From contig JAEWQS010000077.1 of NCBI GenBank assembly GCA_023399095.1, forward strand, positions 1 to 64,000: DNA of 64,000 bases. The letters are read 5' to 3'. The DNA comes from Bacillota bacterium (GTDB lineage: Bacteria; Bacillota; Clostridia; Christensenellales; SZUA-584). The notes below the pieces were generated by a model that did not search any database, was not told the origin of the DNA, and saw only the letters and a list, made by a program, of their open reading frames with translations. Of the stretch, positions 52,070-61,164 are shown in pieces. The translations under genes and the position numbers were made by a program. How positions within the stretch are numbered: position 1 is the stretch's first letter; every line of letters begins with the position of its first letter.

Positions 52070-52096
52070 TAAAAAAGCACGACATTCCTGCCGCGC
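52070..52096 (-). terminator. Intrinsic terminator of the lysine operon
   Basis: On the minus strand, GCGCGGCA pairs with TGTCGTGC (52077-52096, two G-T pairs), followed by a run of six T. Confidence 0.82.
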
Positions 52097-52132
52097 TTAA
52101 ACTCAATTCTTAATACTTAACTCTTAATTGTT

Positions 52133-53341
52133 TTACAGGCAAAACGCCTCGGCGACCACGCCGATCGCATCCACAGCGTTGCTGGTTTCAATGCAGAAGC
52201 TGATGTTCGTTTCGGACGTCGTGATGATCGCGATACCGATGTTCTTTTCGGCGAGCGCGCCAAAAAGCTTGGCGGCCACACCGGTCTGTTGCTGCATGCC
52301 TGCACCTTCCACCGTCAGCTTAGAGAGCGACGACGTTTCAATGATCTCCGCACATTCCTTTTTGAATTTCGCAATGACTCTCAAACAGCTTTTCAAGTCG
52401 GCGCGGGGGAGCGAGAACGAAAGGCTGGCCTTGCCGTCATGCGGCATCGTTTGGCTGATGATGTCGAGCTTGATGTCCGCATCCGCGATATCCGAGAAGA
52501 CCTTGGCGATGGTATCAGGAGAAAATTTTAGCTGCGAAAGCGTCACCATGGCCTGCCCGTCGTCTTTAAATACGCTTGTCACGGCATTTTGCTTGATGAT
52601 GTCGTTCATGTTGTATAGCCCGGCCGGCATTCCGCAGATAAATGCTGCCGCGCGCAATGCGCCGAACGCGAAAATCTGACGTGACTGAGCCGTGTGCTTG
52701 ATTTCCACGATCTCGTCAGTACCGATAAAATAGACGCTATGCTCGCCGGGAATCGTGCCGCCACGCACCGCGTGAATACCGATTTCACGGCCGCGTTTCT
52801 CTGTGCGTGTGCAGCGCCCGCAAACAAACGGCTTGGGTGCCATCAGTGCATCGTTAATAGACTCGGCGATCGCTAGCGCGGTACCACTCGGTGAATCCAC
52901 CTTCTGATTATGATGCTTCTCGACGATCTCGATGTCGCAGTCTTCACCCAAGAAAGCGGCTGCTCGGCGAGAGAGCTCCATTTGGAGATTGACGCCGAGC
53001 GACATATTGGCGGAAAAGAACACGGGGATCTGCGCCGCCGCGTTCCTGATTTTTGCTTTATCCTCATCTGTGAAGCCCGTTGTGGCGATCACGATGGGGG
53101 TGTTGTGTGAAAGCGCGTATCTTAAATTGGCTTCCAGCGCGTCGGGACGCGAGAAATCGACAATCACATCTCCCGCTTCACGACAGTCAAATATGTCAGC
53201 GTAAACAGGATATTCATTGATTAAGGCGTCCGGCATTTTGTCTATGCCCGCGCAGACGCGCATGTCATCCATATCGGCAGCAAATTTTGCAACCGTTTGA
53301 CCCATTTTTCCGTTAGCGCCGCATATAATTAAATTGGTCAT
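52133..53341 (-). CDS. dapB: Dihydrodipicolinate reductase fused to two ACT domains
   Basis: 402 residues, about 150 longer than ordinary DapB. Residues 1-250 are a complete DapB: Rossmann motif CGANGKMG (7-14), catalytic EKHHNQKVDSPSGTA (H143, H144, K147 and the DSPSGT substrate loop 149-154). Residues about 263-330 and 341-402 form two domains very like the ACT pair at the end of aspartokinases (FSPDTIAKVFSDIADADIKL, then QTGVAAKLFGALAEKNIGIA and ITTSETNISFCIE). In aspartokinase these bind lysine or threonine for feedback control, so this DapB may be allosterically regulated by an amino acid. It is the last gene of an asd-dapA-dapB operon behind a lysine riboswitch; no aspartokinase gene is in the window. 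Confidence 0.95.
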   Translation of the reverse strand: MTNLIICGANGKMGQTVAKFAADMDDMRVCAGIDKMPDALINEYPVYADIFDCREAGDVIVDFSRPDALEANLRYALSHNTPIVIATTGFTDEDKAKIRNAAAQIPVFFSANMSLGVNLQMELSRRAAAFLGEDCDIEIVEKHHNQKVDSPSGTALAIAESINDALMAPKPFVCGRCTRTEKRGREIGIHAVRGGTIPGEHSVYFIGTDEIVEIKHTAQSRQIFAFGALRAAAFICGMPAGLYNMNDIIKQNAVTSVFKDDGQAMVTLSQLKFSPDTIAKVFSDIADADIKLDIISQTMPHDGKASLSFSLPRADLKSCLRVIAKFKKECAEIIETSSLSKLTVEGAGMQQQTGVAAKLFGALAEKNIGIAIITTSETNISFCIETSNAVDAIGVVAEAFCL

Positions 53342-53381
53342 TCTTACCTCTCATCCTATGTATGTCAAAGTTCTTTTTAAG

Positions 53382-54263
53382 CTAAGCGATGTCAAACCCA
53401 AGTGCCATTAATTCTTTTTTCAAGACGGTGGCCTTATCTGCGCTCATTTCACAAAGAGGCATGCGCAAAAGCCCAACGCTGATACCGATCATGTTAAGCG
53501 CTGTCTTCACAGGTATGGGATTCACTTCGGAGAACAGTGCGTTCACGAGCGGATTAAGCTTAAACTGAAGTTCTCTTGCACGCGCGGTATCGCCTTCTAG
53601 GAAGCTCATGACCATATCATGCGTCATTTCCGGCAGCAGATTGGACACCACGGAAATCACACCCTTGCCGCCCAGAGAAAGCAATGGCACCACATGGTCG
53701 TCGTTGCCCGAATAAAGATCAATTTCGGGGCAGAGACGCGCGATCTCGGCAATCTGCGAGATATTGCCGCTTGCTTCTTTGATGGCAACAATGTTGTCGT
53801 GAGAGGTGATTTCTTTCATAACCGATGGCTTAATATTGACGCCGGTGCGTCCGGGTATGTTATAAACCACGATGTCAGTGCTCACTGCGTCTGCAATCGC
53901 ATGGTAGTGCCGGACCAGCCCCGTGTCGGTGCATTTATTATAGTATGGCGTAACCACGAGCAGGCCGTCCACGCCAAGGTCGGCGGCTTCCAGCGAGGTT
54001 TCAATCGCCGAGACGGTGTTGTTGCTGCCCGTTCCGGCGATAACGGGAACGCGTCCCGCTGTCTGTTTGACGACAAATTCGATGGCGCTTAAGTCCTCGT
54101 CCTTTGTCATCGTGGAAGACTCGCCTGTCGTGCCGCAGACGATGAGCGCATCGATGCCGCCTTCAATCTGATATTCGATCAGTGTTTCGAAATTGGCAAA
54201 GTCGATGCCCTTGTCGTTAAACGGCGTGACAAGCGCGGTACCGGCTCCTGTAAATATACTCAT
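53382..54263 (-). CDS. dapA: 4-hydroxy-tetrahydrodipicolinate synthase
   Basis: 293 residues, normal for DapA, which condenses aspartate semialdehyde and pyruvate on the lysine and diaminopimelate route. The TIM-barrel markers are present: CGTTGESSTM (43-52), Tyr134 (VVYNIPGRTGVN) and the Schiff-base Lys162 (VAIKEASGN). It lies 40 bases before dapB and 28 after asd on the same strand. The product feeds the fused DapB directly, and in a sporulating organism also supports dipicolinate. Confidence 0.97.
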   Translation of the reverse strand: MSIFTGAGTALVTPFNDKGIDFANFETLIEYQIEGGIDALIVCGTTGESSTMTKDEDLSAIEFVVKQTAGRVPVIAGTGSNNTVSAIETSLEAADLGVDGLLVVTPYYNKCTDTGLVRHYHAIADAVSTDIVVYNIPGRTGVNIKPSVMKEITSHDNIVAIKEASGNISQIAEIARLCPEIDLYSGNDDHVVPLLSLGGKGVISVVSNLLPEMTHDMVMSFLEGDTARARELQFKLNPLVNALFSEVNPIPVKTALNMIGISVGLLRMPLCEMSADKATVLKKELMALGFDIA

Positions 54264-54291
54264 AAAATCTGCTTCCTTTCTCGGTGATGCG

Positions 54292-55371
54292 TCACCTGTC
54301 GAAATATCCCTTGGCGGCGAGCAGCTCGGCCATCAGCACAGCGCCGCCTGCTGCACCGCGCAGCGTGTTGTGGCTGAGGCATACAAATTTATAATCGTAA
54401 ATCGGATCTTCACGCAGTCGGCCAATCGACACAGCCATACCGTTGCCGTTATCGCGGTCTATGCGCGTCTGCGGACGTGCGTCATCCTCAAAATACATGA
54501 GGAACTGCTCGGGTGCGCTGGGGAGCCCCAGCTCCTGCGGAACGCCCTTAAAGCTCTGCCACCTTTTCTTTATTTCATCGATAGACGGCTTCTTGGCGAA
54601 CTTCACAAATGTTGCCGCCATGTGCCCATCAGATGCGGGAACGCGGATGCACTGTGTGGTGATCACGGGTTTTTGCGTGTTCACAATCACATCACCCTCG
54701 ATTTGGCCCCAGATCTTAAGAGGCTCCTGCTCGCTCTTTTGCTCTTCGCCACCGATATACGGGATGACGTTATCCACCATTTCCGGCCAGGAATCAAATG
54801 TTTTGCCGGCGCCGGATATGGCCTGGTATGTGCAGGCCACGACTTGCTCAACGCCAAAGTCCATGAGCGGATGCAGGGCAGGCACATAGGTCTGTATCGA
54901 ACAGTTGGGCTTTACGGAAATAAAGCCGCGCTTTGTGCCAAGGCGTTTGCGTTGGCTGTCAATAATATTCACATGCTCCGCGTTGATCTCGGGCATCAGC
55001 ATCGGCACATCGGGTGTGCCGCGGTGAGCGCTGTTGTTCGAAACCACGGGGATTTCTGCTTTAGCATATGCCTCTTCGAGCTGTTTTGTCAGTGCTTTGT
55101 CGAGGCTGATTGCGCAGAATACGAAATCCACCGTCTGTGCGGCTTTGTCAATATCCGACGCGTCATAGACGTTCATTTTTGCAATTTTCTCGGGCAGCGG
55201 CGTTGACATTGCCCAGCGTCCTTCCACAGCTTCGCCGTATGTTTTTCCGGCGGAGCGTTCGCTCGCGCTCAAAAGAGCAATCTCAAACCATGGATGGTCT
55301 GCCAGCAGAGAGATAAAGCGCTGTCCGACCATGCCTGTTGCACCTACGATGCCTACGTTAAACTTTTTCAC
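54292..55371 (-). CDS. asd: Aspartate-semialdehyde dehydrogenase, archaeal/fungal-like type
   Basis: 359 residues. It reduces aspartyl phosphate to the semialdehyde that enters lysine, methionine and threonine synthesis. The Rossmann GIVGATGMVGQRF (7-19) and the catalytic Cys157 (SVKPNCSIQ) are clear. The stretch DHPWFEIALLSASERSAGK is characteristic of the class seen in archaea and fungi and some bacteria, rather than the typical enterobacterial ASADH. The start is the GTG at 55371 with GGAGG eight bases before; earlier codons are leader sequence. First gene of the operon, under the lysine riboswitch. Confidence 0.95.
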   Translation of the reverse strand: MKKFNVGIVGATGMVGQRFISLLADHPWFEIALLSASERSAGKTYGEAVEGRWAMSTPLPEKIAKMNVYDASDIDKAAQTVDFVFCAISLDKALTKQLEEAYAKAEIPVVSNNSAHRGTPDVPMLMPEINAEHVNIIDSQRKRLGTKRGFISVKPNCSIQTYVPALHPLMDFGVEQVVACTYQAISGAGKTFDSWPEMVDNVIPYIGGEEQKSEQEPLKIWGQIEGDVIVNTQKPVITTQCIRVPASDGHMAATFVKFAKKPSIDEIKKRWQSFKGVPQELGLPSAPEQFLMYFEDDARPQTRIDRDNGNGMAVSIGRLREDPIYDYKFVCLSHNTLRGAAGGAVLMAELLAAKGYFDR

Positions 55372-55404
55372 CCGTTTATCCTCCAAATTAATAAAAATAT
55401 CTTT

Positions 55405-55645
55405 AGACAAAAATAGTGCGCATAACCATATATAGCGCACCACCGTCATAAACTGCAAATCTTAATGAAATGCCAGACTACAGCAGCGCTCCGTCTTAAA
55501 AAGACGGCAGTTGCATGGCTGTTAACCATACCCCCAGGCCAAACCTTTACGGACGGTTCACCTTCGGCAGTTTCCCCTTTCTCATGCGCTTCACCGGCAC
55601 CCGCTGCCTCTACACATATACTCTTGAAAACCGCGCCTCAAACTG
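55405..55645 (-). promoter_or_regulatory. Lysine riboswitch with terminator/antiterminator
   Basis: Read on the minus strand, the aptamer (55645 to 55508) has the L-box landmarks in order: GAGGCGCGG, CAAGAGTAT, GAAAGGGG, GCCGAAGG, and TTGGCC, with P1 made by CAGTT (55645-55641) and AACTG (55512-55508). Downstream, GTGCGC and GCGCAC with a T-run form a terminator (about 55445-55410). The P1 3' strand ACTGCCGTC can instead pair with GACGGTGGT, which overlaps the terminator stem. Lysine would stabilise P1 and cause termination before asd, a classical feedback loop. Confidence 0.92.
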
Positions 55646-55665
55646 TAATGGTATTAATGACTATG

Positions 55666-55694
55666 ATTATAGCATCGTCGGCCCCGTTCGTCAA
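55666..55694 (-). promoter_or_regulatory. Promoter of the lysine operon
   Basis: On the minus strand, TTGACG (55694-55689), a 17-base spacer and perfect TATAAT (55671-55666). The start should fall about 55659, directly ahead of the aptamer. Confidence 0.85.
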
Positions 55695-56027
55695 CCCGAC
55701 CAACACATAATAGGGTTTGTAAATTTTTTATATTTATAGCGCAGCGTTTTTTCTCTTGGGTTTTGTTGATAATTGCTTTTCGAGAGAATACGAGAATAAT
55801 TATAAACAAGAAGGCTCCAATATGGGAATTATCATTAACGACTCGGATGCTTAACAGCAATGTATTGACGGTTTCAAAAAGATATCATGAACCTATTGTA
55901 AACAGTTCGCAACTGCGTTGTGAAATAGCTTGCTCTATAGTATATTGTTGATAATATTGCCGCTTGCGGCATAAAATGATGAGGCCCCAAAAAAGCGGCC
56001 TTTTGGTGTGGTTTTGTGGAGGGTGTT
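55695..56027. other. Intergenic region without recognised genes
   Basis: Between the lysine-operon promoter and the next gene I find no supported gene. It is AT rich, holds a GCCGC/GCGGC hairpin around 55960-55972 and a GGCC hairpin with a short T-run near 55982-56003 (AGGCC with GGCCTTTT), which could be a terminator-like element for upstream transcription or a leader structure. A 62-codon open frame (55763-55951) has no ribosome binding site or homology I recognise. Confidence 0.6.
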
Positions 56028-56756
56028 TTGAAGGCATACAGTTATCTTGCAAAGGCTTATAACGAGCTTATGGCTGACGTTAATTATGACGGCTGGGCGG
56101 CGTATATAAACGAGCTTATCGGTCTGGAAAACCGACGCGTATTTGAAGCGGCTTGCGGCACGGGGAACATATCATGCCGGCTTTACGACTTCGGGCACGA
56201 CGTTATTGCCTCGGACATATCTGACGATATGCTGCTTAAGGCGGCTGAGCATGCGCGAGGTACCGGCCGCGACATTAAGTTTGTCAAGCAGGATATGCGC
56301 AGCTTCATGGTGGGCAACAAGGTGAACGCGGTGGTCTGCGCGTGTGACGGGGTCAATTATATCGATGAAGAAGGGCTTGAACAGTTTGCGGCTGCGTCGT
56401 TTCATGCTCTTAAAAGCGGCGGTCTGCTGCTTTTTGATATCAGTACACGTACCAAGCTTATTTCAATGGATGCTGAGGTGTATTTTGACGACTCGGATGA
56501 TGTATCCTGCATCTGGCGCAATGCGTATAATAAAGTGCAAAACATACTGACGATGGATGTGACGCTGTTTATGCGAGCGGGCAGTTTGTTCGAGCGCTTC
56601 AGCGAAACGCATATACAGCACGCGCATGATATTGAAGCTGTGAGGCAGATCGTTCAGGCGGCGGGGTTTTGGGAAGTCAGTGTTTACGAATTCTTGACAA
56701 AGGATAGGTATACGGACGATTCGCAGCGTGCACAGTTCGTCTGCCGCAAACAATGA
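56028..56756 (+). CDS. Class I SAM-dependent methyltransferase
   Basis: 242 residues with the Rossmann-like SAM site FEAACGTGNISCRL (about 40-53) and later motifs MLLKAAEHAR and FVKQDMRSF for the adenine-binding acidic residue. The C-terminal half has the beta strand pattern of small-molecule methyltransferases. The start is a TTG at 56028, five bases after GGAGGG; it gives MKAYSYLAKAYNELM, which matches the family start. The substrate is unknown. It is monocistronic or the first gene of a unit with the TPR protein 49 bases later. Confidence 0.87.
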   Translation: MKAYSYLAKAYNELMADVNYDGWAAYINELIGLENRRVFEAACGTGNISCRLYDFGHDVIASDISDDMLLKAAEHARGTGRDIKFVKQDMRSFMVGNKVNAVVCACDGVNYIDEEGLEQFAAASFHALKSGGLLLFDISTRTKLISMDAEVYFDDSDDVSCIWRNAYNKVQNILTMDVTLFMRAGSLFERFSETHIQHAHDIEAVRQIVQAAGFWEVSVYEFLTKDRYTDDSQRAQFVCRKQ

Positions 56757-56805
56757 GCATACTATTTTTATTTCGTATATGTTATAATCAAGACATGGAG
56801 GTCAA

Positions 56806-58500
56806 ATGAAAGACAACAGAAATAACAAAATACTCAGCTTCAATCAACCGGCCGAGTTTTTCATAAAGAAAGCCGAAAAGCACATCGACGCGGGGAATTT
56901 CCTCGAGGCGTTGGCGCTTTATCGCTGTGTGCTGGGCATGGAGCCCGAAAATGTGGATTATCTTTTAAGCATCGCACAGATATATTCCGAAATGGGACTG
57001 TACGCCGAATCCAACGACGTGCTGTTAAAAATAGCGAAATACGGAAGCACGCCCACCGAGTGCCTGTTTGCGCTTGGGTGCAACTATATGGGGCTTAAGA
57101 ACTACGAGCTTGCGGACGAGGCGTTCGAGCAGTATCTTGCAATCGATCCTGACGGCGAATACGCAGAGGATATCGATGAGCTTTTCGACATTATGGACGA
57201 AGAGGATTACGAGGAAGACGGAACGCTGCACGATATCAGCCGGCGCATGATGTACGAAGAGGCCTATGAGGGCAAGCAGTGTCTTGACAAGGGCGATTAC
57301 AAAAACGCGATCAAGCATCTGGAGAAGGTGGTTCACCGTAATGGAACGATGTACAGCGCGATGAACAACCTTGCTCTGTCATACTTCTTTGAGGGGCGAA
57401 AGGCGGAGGCGGTCGAGCTTTCGAAACGCGTGCTTTCATCTCAGCCTCACAACCTGCATGCTTGCTGCAATCTCGCGCTGTTTTGCTCGGATATGAACGA
57501 TCATGCGAACGCCGCGGTGAATCTTGAAAAGCTGGGTGGCATGAACGATATTGAGCCTGAGGATATGCATAAGGTGGCTTTGACATACTGCGAGCTTGGA
57601 TACCATCAGAAAGCGTATCAGACGTTTCAGAAGATCGTAGCGTTTCAGCCGTATGATATTCGCATACTGCATTTCTGCGGCCTTGCGGCTTACAACTGCG
57701 CTCAGTATGCGGAATCGCTTTCGTATTTTGTCAAGATACTCAAGATCGACCCAAACAACAGCCTTGCGCTGTATTATAAATCTCGCGCTGAGGATGCGAA
57801 GTCAGGCGGATCACAAAAAGAGCTTGAGTATGTGTATCAGGTGCAGTTTGACGAGATCAAACGCCGCATCAGCTACTTGAACGACTGCTTAAAACAAAAG
57901 GACGGCAGCTTAAAGGACAAGTGGGATAACGATGAATTCTTAAAATCCATCATATTCTGGGGTCTGCATTACGGCGATGAGTACATAAAAAAGATCGTGC
58001 TTGAGATTATGAGCATGTTTTCGGATGCAAGAGTGGAGGAAGCGTTTCGTGACTTTCTGCTCAAGAGCGCGGAGACGGACGAGATTAAGAACGACATATT
58101 TATGTACCTGAAGAAGATGGGCGCAGAGGAGCCTTATGTGGCATATATCAAGGGCGCGATTGCAGAGGTGCGTGTCGGGACGGTGTCGGAAGACTTAAAG
58201 GCATTGCCGGAGCGTTATGCAGATGCGCTGTCGAGCTTCATCAGCCATGCGCGTCCGCGCTACAACGACGAATTTGTGACGGTCGGGGTAGAGATGATGC
58301 TTTCGATTGTGAAGAGACGAAAGGATGACGGCTATTGGATTAAAACCCCGCAAGCATTTGCCGCGGCGCTGGAGCTTCACGCCTGCGAGGTGACAGCGGA
58401 TATCGAGCCGCCATCCAAAAAAGAGTTACTTGAGGTTTACGGTATTTCCTTACCGACGCTAAACAAATATTATGCCTTGCTGTTTGGCAGCAAGAAATAA
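56806..58500 (+). CDS. Tetratricopeptide-repeat protein
   Basis: 564 residues built from about eight TPR-like helical pairs in the first 330 residues (for example AGNFLEALALYRCVLGMEPEN, GDYKNAIKHLEKVVHRNGTM and GYHQKAYQTFQKIVAFQPYD). The last 250 residues are different, and the end (SKKELLEVYGISLPTLNKYY) looks like a helix-turn-helix. TPRs make protein-protein scaffolds; the partner is unknown. It precedes a HEAT-like gene by 11 bases and an HD gene; all may form one operon. No signal peptide, so it is cytoplasmic. Confidence 0.85.
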   Translation: MKDNRNNKILSFNQPAEFFIKKAEKHIDAGNFLEALALYRCVLGMEPENVDYLLSIAQIYSEMGLYAESNDVLLKIAKYGSTPTECLFALGCNYMGLKNYELADEAFEQYLAIDPDGEYAEDIDELFDIMDEEDYEEDGTLHDISRRMMYEEAYEGKQCLDKGDYKNAIKHLEKVVHRNGTMYSAMNNLALSYFFEGRKAEAVELSKRVLSSQPHNLHACCNLALFCSDMNDHANAAVNLEKLGGMNDIEPEDMHKVALTYCELGYHQKAYQTFQKIVAFQPYDIRILHFCGLAAYNCAQYAESLSYFVKILKIDPNNSLALYYKSRAEDAKSGGSQKELEYVYQVQFDEIKRRISYLNDCLKQKDGSLKDKWDNDEFLKSIIFWGLHYGDEYIKKIVLEIMSMFSDARVEEAFRDFLLKSAETDEIKNDIFMYLKKMGAEEPYVAYIKGAIAEVRVGTVSEDLKALPERYADALSSFISHARPRYNDEFVTVGVEMMLSIVKRRKDDGYWIKTPQAFAAALELHACEVTADIEPPSKKELLEVYGISLPTLNKYYALLFGSKK

Positions 58501-58511
58501 GGAGGTCGTTT

Positions 58512-59354
58512 ATGCTGATCGATTTTGAACCAAAATTCGGCGAATATCTTCATGGATATATGCACAGCAACGGTCTCAATGAGGACGACGTCGAGGAGCA
58601 GGTGCCGGAGCTGTATCTCAAATGGTTGGACATGCCCCAAGAGTGGCTGTCAGGACAATCACCCAACGCCTATTTTGAGGCCATGGACTCAAGCGAGCTT
58701 GTGACGATGCTGGGTCGCTATATGATATCTGACATAACCGTGCCGGGTCCGCTGCTTAATCGTATTGCCGATACAAACGAAGACACGTATCCGCTGCTTG
58801 TATCGCTGATGCAACACTATGAAGGCGATAAAGGTGATGAGATTCGCACGATTATCGTGAAGCTCATCGAAGAAATGGATATGCCGCGTCCGTTTGCGTA
58901 TTATATTGATGTGGTGGCAAAGGCGACGCAGCCGAGCGATTTTTCCGAAGCGTGTGTGGAAGAGCTTAAAAACGCGGGTGCAGAATATACGCAGAGCGTG
59001 ATCAGTGCGTATGAATCCGCGCAATCGGTTTACGCAGCTGATTGTTTTCTTGACATACTTGCCGATATGCCATTTGACGAGCGTTCATACGAGCTGGCGC
59101 TGGAAAAATTTCTATACAGTGAGACCAACAAAGCGTTCTATGCAAGCTGCCTTGGGAAGATGGGTAGCGATAAAGCTTTGCCGTATCTCGAAGAGGCGCT
59201 GCGCCAGGACGGCATCAAATACTTTGATTATGTGAGTATCAAAAACGCGGTGGAAGAGCTCGGAGGCGAAGTGGTGATCGACCGCGATTTCACGGACGAC
59301 AAGGACTACGAATCTCTGTTAAACTTGGAGGATAAGGCTTGGCGATTACATTAG
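58512..59354 (+). CDS. Helical-repeat protein of unknown function
   Basis: 280 residues, acidic, without membrane segments. It has about five weak helix-pair repeats (for example LLNRIADTNEDTYPLLVSLMQHYEG, CFLDILADMPFDERSYELALEKF), suggesting a HEAT/SEL-like alpha solenoid. I recognise no family. GGAGG precedes its ATG. It overlaps the HD gene by 16 bases and follows the TPR gene by 11, so it belongs to the same transcript, a scaffold-like pair followed by a phosphohydrolase and an RNA methyltransferase. Confidence 0.7.
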   Translation: MLIDFEPKFGEYLHGYMHSNGLNEDDVEEQVPELYLKWLDMPQEWLSGQSPNAYFEAMDSSELVTMLGRYMISDITVPGPLLNRIADTNEDTYPLLVSLMQHYEGDKGDEIRTIIVKLIEEMDMPRPFAYYIDVVAKATQPSDFSEACVEELKNAGAEYTQSVISAYESAQSVYAADCFLDILADMPFDERSYELALEKFLYSETNKAFYASCLGKMGSDKALPYLEEALRQDGIKYFDYVSIKNAVEELGGEVVIDRDFTDDKDYESLLNLEDKAWRLH

Positions 59355-60016
59355 CGAATATTCAAAAAAACGAGAAGATAAAAGTGCTTGTGGAGCACGC
59401 AAATAAGGTGCTCGAGGTAATGGGATATACCGACCATGGCCCGCGGCATGTCGGTTATGTGAGCCGTATCGCCGGGGAGATATTGCAGAATCTCGGCAAG
59501 GACAAAAGGCGCATTGAGCTCGCCAAAATAACGGGTTGGGTTCACGACGTCGGCAACATGGTCAACAGAAAGCACCACGGTTTAAACGGCGCAGTGTTGC
59601 TTTTTCCTATACTTTGTGAAATGGGAATGGATATCACGGAGGCTTGCGAAGTTTGCTCGGCGGTGGGCTCACACGAAGAAGAGACAGGTCTGCCCATCAG
59701 CGATATTTCCGCGGCTTTGATCATCGCGGACAAGGTGGACGCGCACCGAGCACGCGTGCGTTCCAAGGAGTTTTTGCCCACGGACATTCACGACCGCGTG
59801 AACTACTCAATTCGTTCCACCAAACTGACCGTGAACAACGGAACCATCGGGATCGATTACACGATGGGTCAAGGTGCGTCACCTATGGATTTTTTAAGCA
59901 TTTATCTGACGCGCATGCAGATGTGCGAAAAAAGCTCACGTTTCCTCGGGTGTAATTTTGCATTGCATATCAACGGCGTGAAGCTTAACAGATGGGATGA
60001 GACAAATGGACTATAA
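59339..60016 (+). CDS. HD-domain phosphohydrolase
   Basis: 225 residues. The HD metal site is present: H37 (DHGPRHVGY), H69-D70 (GWVHDVGN), and a later Asp in LIIADKVDAHRA. HD proteins hydrolyse phosphate esters of nucleotides or cyclic dinucleotides; this one has no GAF, REC or Response partner, and a substrate cannot be chosen. The start is a TTG at 59339, nine bases after GGAGG and overlapping the previous gene by 16 bases. It overlaps the following methyltransferase by 20 bases. Confidence 0.88.
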   Translation: MAITLANIQKNEKIKVLVEHANKVLEVMGYTDHGPRHVGYVSRIAGEILQNLGKDKRRIELAKITGWVHDVGNMVNRKHHGLNGAVLLFPILCEMGMDITEACEVCSAVGSHEEETGLPISDISAALIIADKVDAHRARVRSKEFLPTDIHDRVNYSIRSTKLTVNNGTIGIDYTMGQGASPMDFLSIYLTRMQMCEKSSRFLGCNFALHINGVKLNRWDETNGL

Positions 60017-61085
60017 CTGCTTTGCATCTTGCGCATTCGGTCTCGAAGCACTAACCGCTGCGGAACTCAAAAAATTAAGACTCGACGGCGTGAGTGCCAG
60101 AGACGCCCGGGTCTATTTTAATGCTGACGAACGCGGCATTGCGCTTGCGAATCTTTTTCTGCGCACGGCGGACAGAGTATATATTGAGTTGGGCACGTTT
60201 GAGGCGACAACGTTTGACGCTTTGTTTGAAGGTGTTCGAGCGCTTGCGCTGGAGGATTATATCCCAAGGGACGCATCGTTTCCCGTCAACGCGGATTCAG
60301 TGGGCAGCGCGCTTTTCAGCGTGTCGGACATACAGTCCATCAGTAAAAAGGCCGCTGTCATGCGGCTCATGGCGCGGCATAAGGTATCGGTGCTGCCTGA
60401 AACAGGAGGCCGTTATGACATTCACGTCAAAATCCTTCGCAATCAGGTATCAGTATGCCTAAATACGAGCGGCATGGGGCTGAACCGCCGCGGTTATCGT
60501 GCGGCGAACGTGACTGCGCCCATTCGCGAGACGCTTGCGGCGGGGCTTGTGATGCTTTCTGGCTGGGACGGCGGGGAACTGGCTGATCCGATGTGCGGTT
60601 CAGGCACCATTGCGATTGAAGCGGCAATGCTTGGCGCGAACATTGCGCCGGGGCTCAGCCGTGCTTTTGATGCGCAAAGCTGGCCGCGCTTTAAAAAGAA
60701 GTGGAACGCCGCGCGAGATGAAGCGGAAGGCATGCAGACAGAATCGCCGGTTATCTTCGCGTCGGATATCGACAAGCGCGCTCTCAGTGCCGCGTCCAGA
60801 AACGCCGAGACAGCAGGCGTAAGAATCAAGATTTTTCACGCGGATGTGAAAAGCTTTTCACGCCAGTGCACCGTACTCACCAATCCGCCGTATGCCGTGC
60901 GGCTGGGCGAAAGGGACGACGTTCATAAGCTCTACGGCGACATGGGCCGCGCGTTCGCAATCGCTCCCAAGAAGTCGATCATAACGGCGGATGATCAATT
61001 CGAGCGCTTTTTCGGGAAGCGTGCCACAAAGAAAAGAAAGCTGTATAATGGCAGCATTCGCTGCACATTTTATCAGTATTTTTGA
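59997..61085 (+). CDS. RlmL-like 23S rRNA (guanine-N2) methyltransferase
   Basis: 362 residues. A THUMP domain (about 50-160) that binds RNA precedes a Rossmann-fold N6/N2-type methyltransferase with ADPMCGSGTIAIEAA (196-210, SAM site) and the catalytic TNPPYAVRLG (NPPY at 296-299). The combination is that of RlmL/YpsC-type enzymes that form m2G in the ribosomal peptidyl-transferase region. It overlaps the HD gene by 20 bases. Starts at ATG 59997 or the internal ATG at 60006 are both possible. Confidence 0.9.
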   Translation: MRQMDYNCFASCAFGLEALTAAELKKLRLDGVSARDARVYFNADERGIALANLFLRTADRVYIELGTFEATTFDALFEGVRALALEDYIPRDASFPVNADSVGSALFSVSDIQSISKKAAVMRLMARHKVSVLPETGGRYDIHVKILRNQVSVCLNTSGMGLNRRGYRAANVTAPIRETLAAGLVMLSGWDGGELADPMCGSGTIAIEAAMLGANIAPGLSRAFDAQSWPRFKKKWNAARDEAEGMQTESPVIFASDIDKRALSAASRNAETAGVRIKIFHADVKSFSRQCTVLTNPPYAVRLGERDDVHKLYGDMGRAFAIAPKKSIITADDQFERFFGKRATKKRKLYNGSIRCTFYQYF

Positions 61086-61164
61086 ATTTCTGATTAAGCA
61101 TAAAACAATGAAGCGCTTTACATTCGTAGTGGCTGTACGTTAATCATATTGCTAGCAGCAACTT

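Noticed and set aside
55763..55951. 62-codon open frame between the lysine operon and the methyltransferase
   Set aside because: No ribosome binding site, no homology, AT-rich composition.
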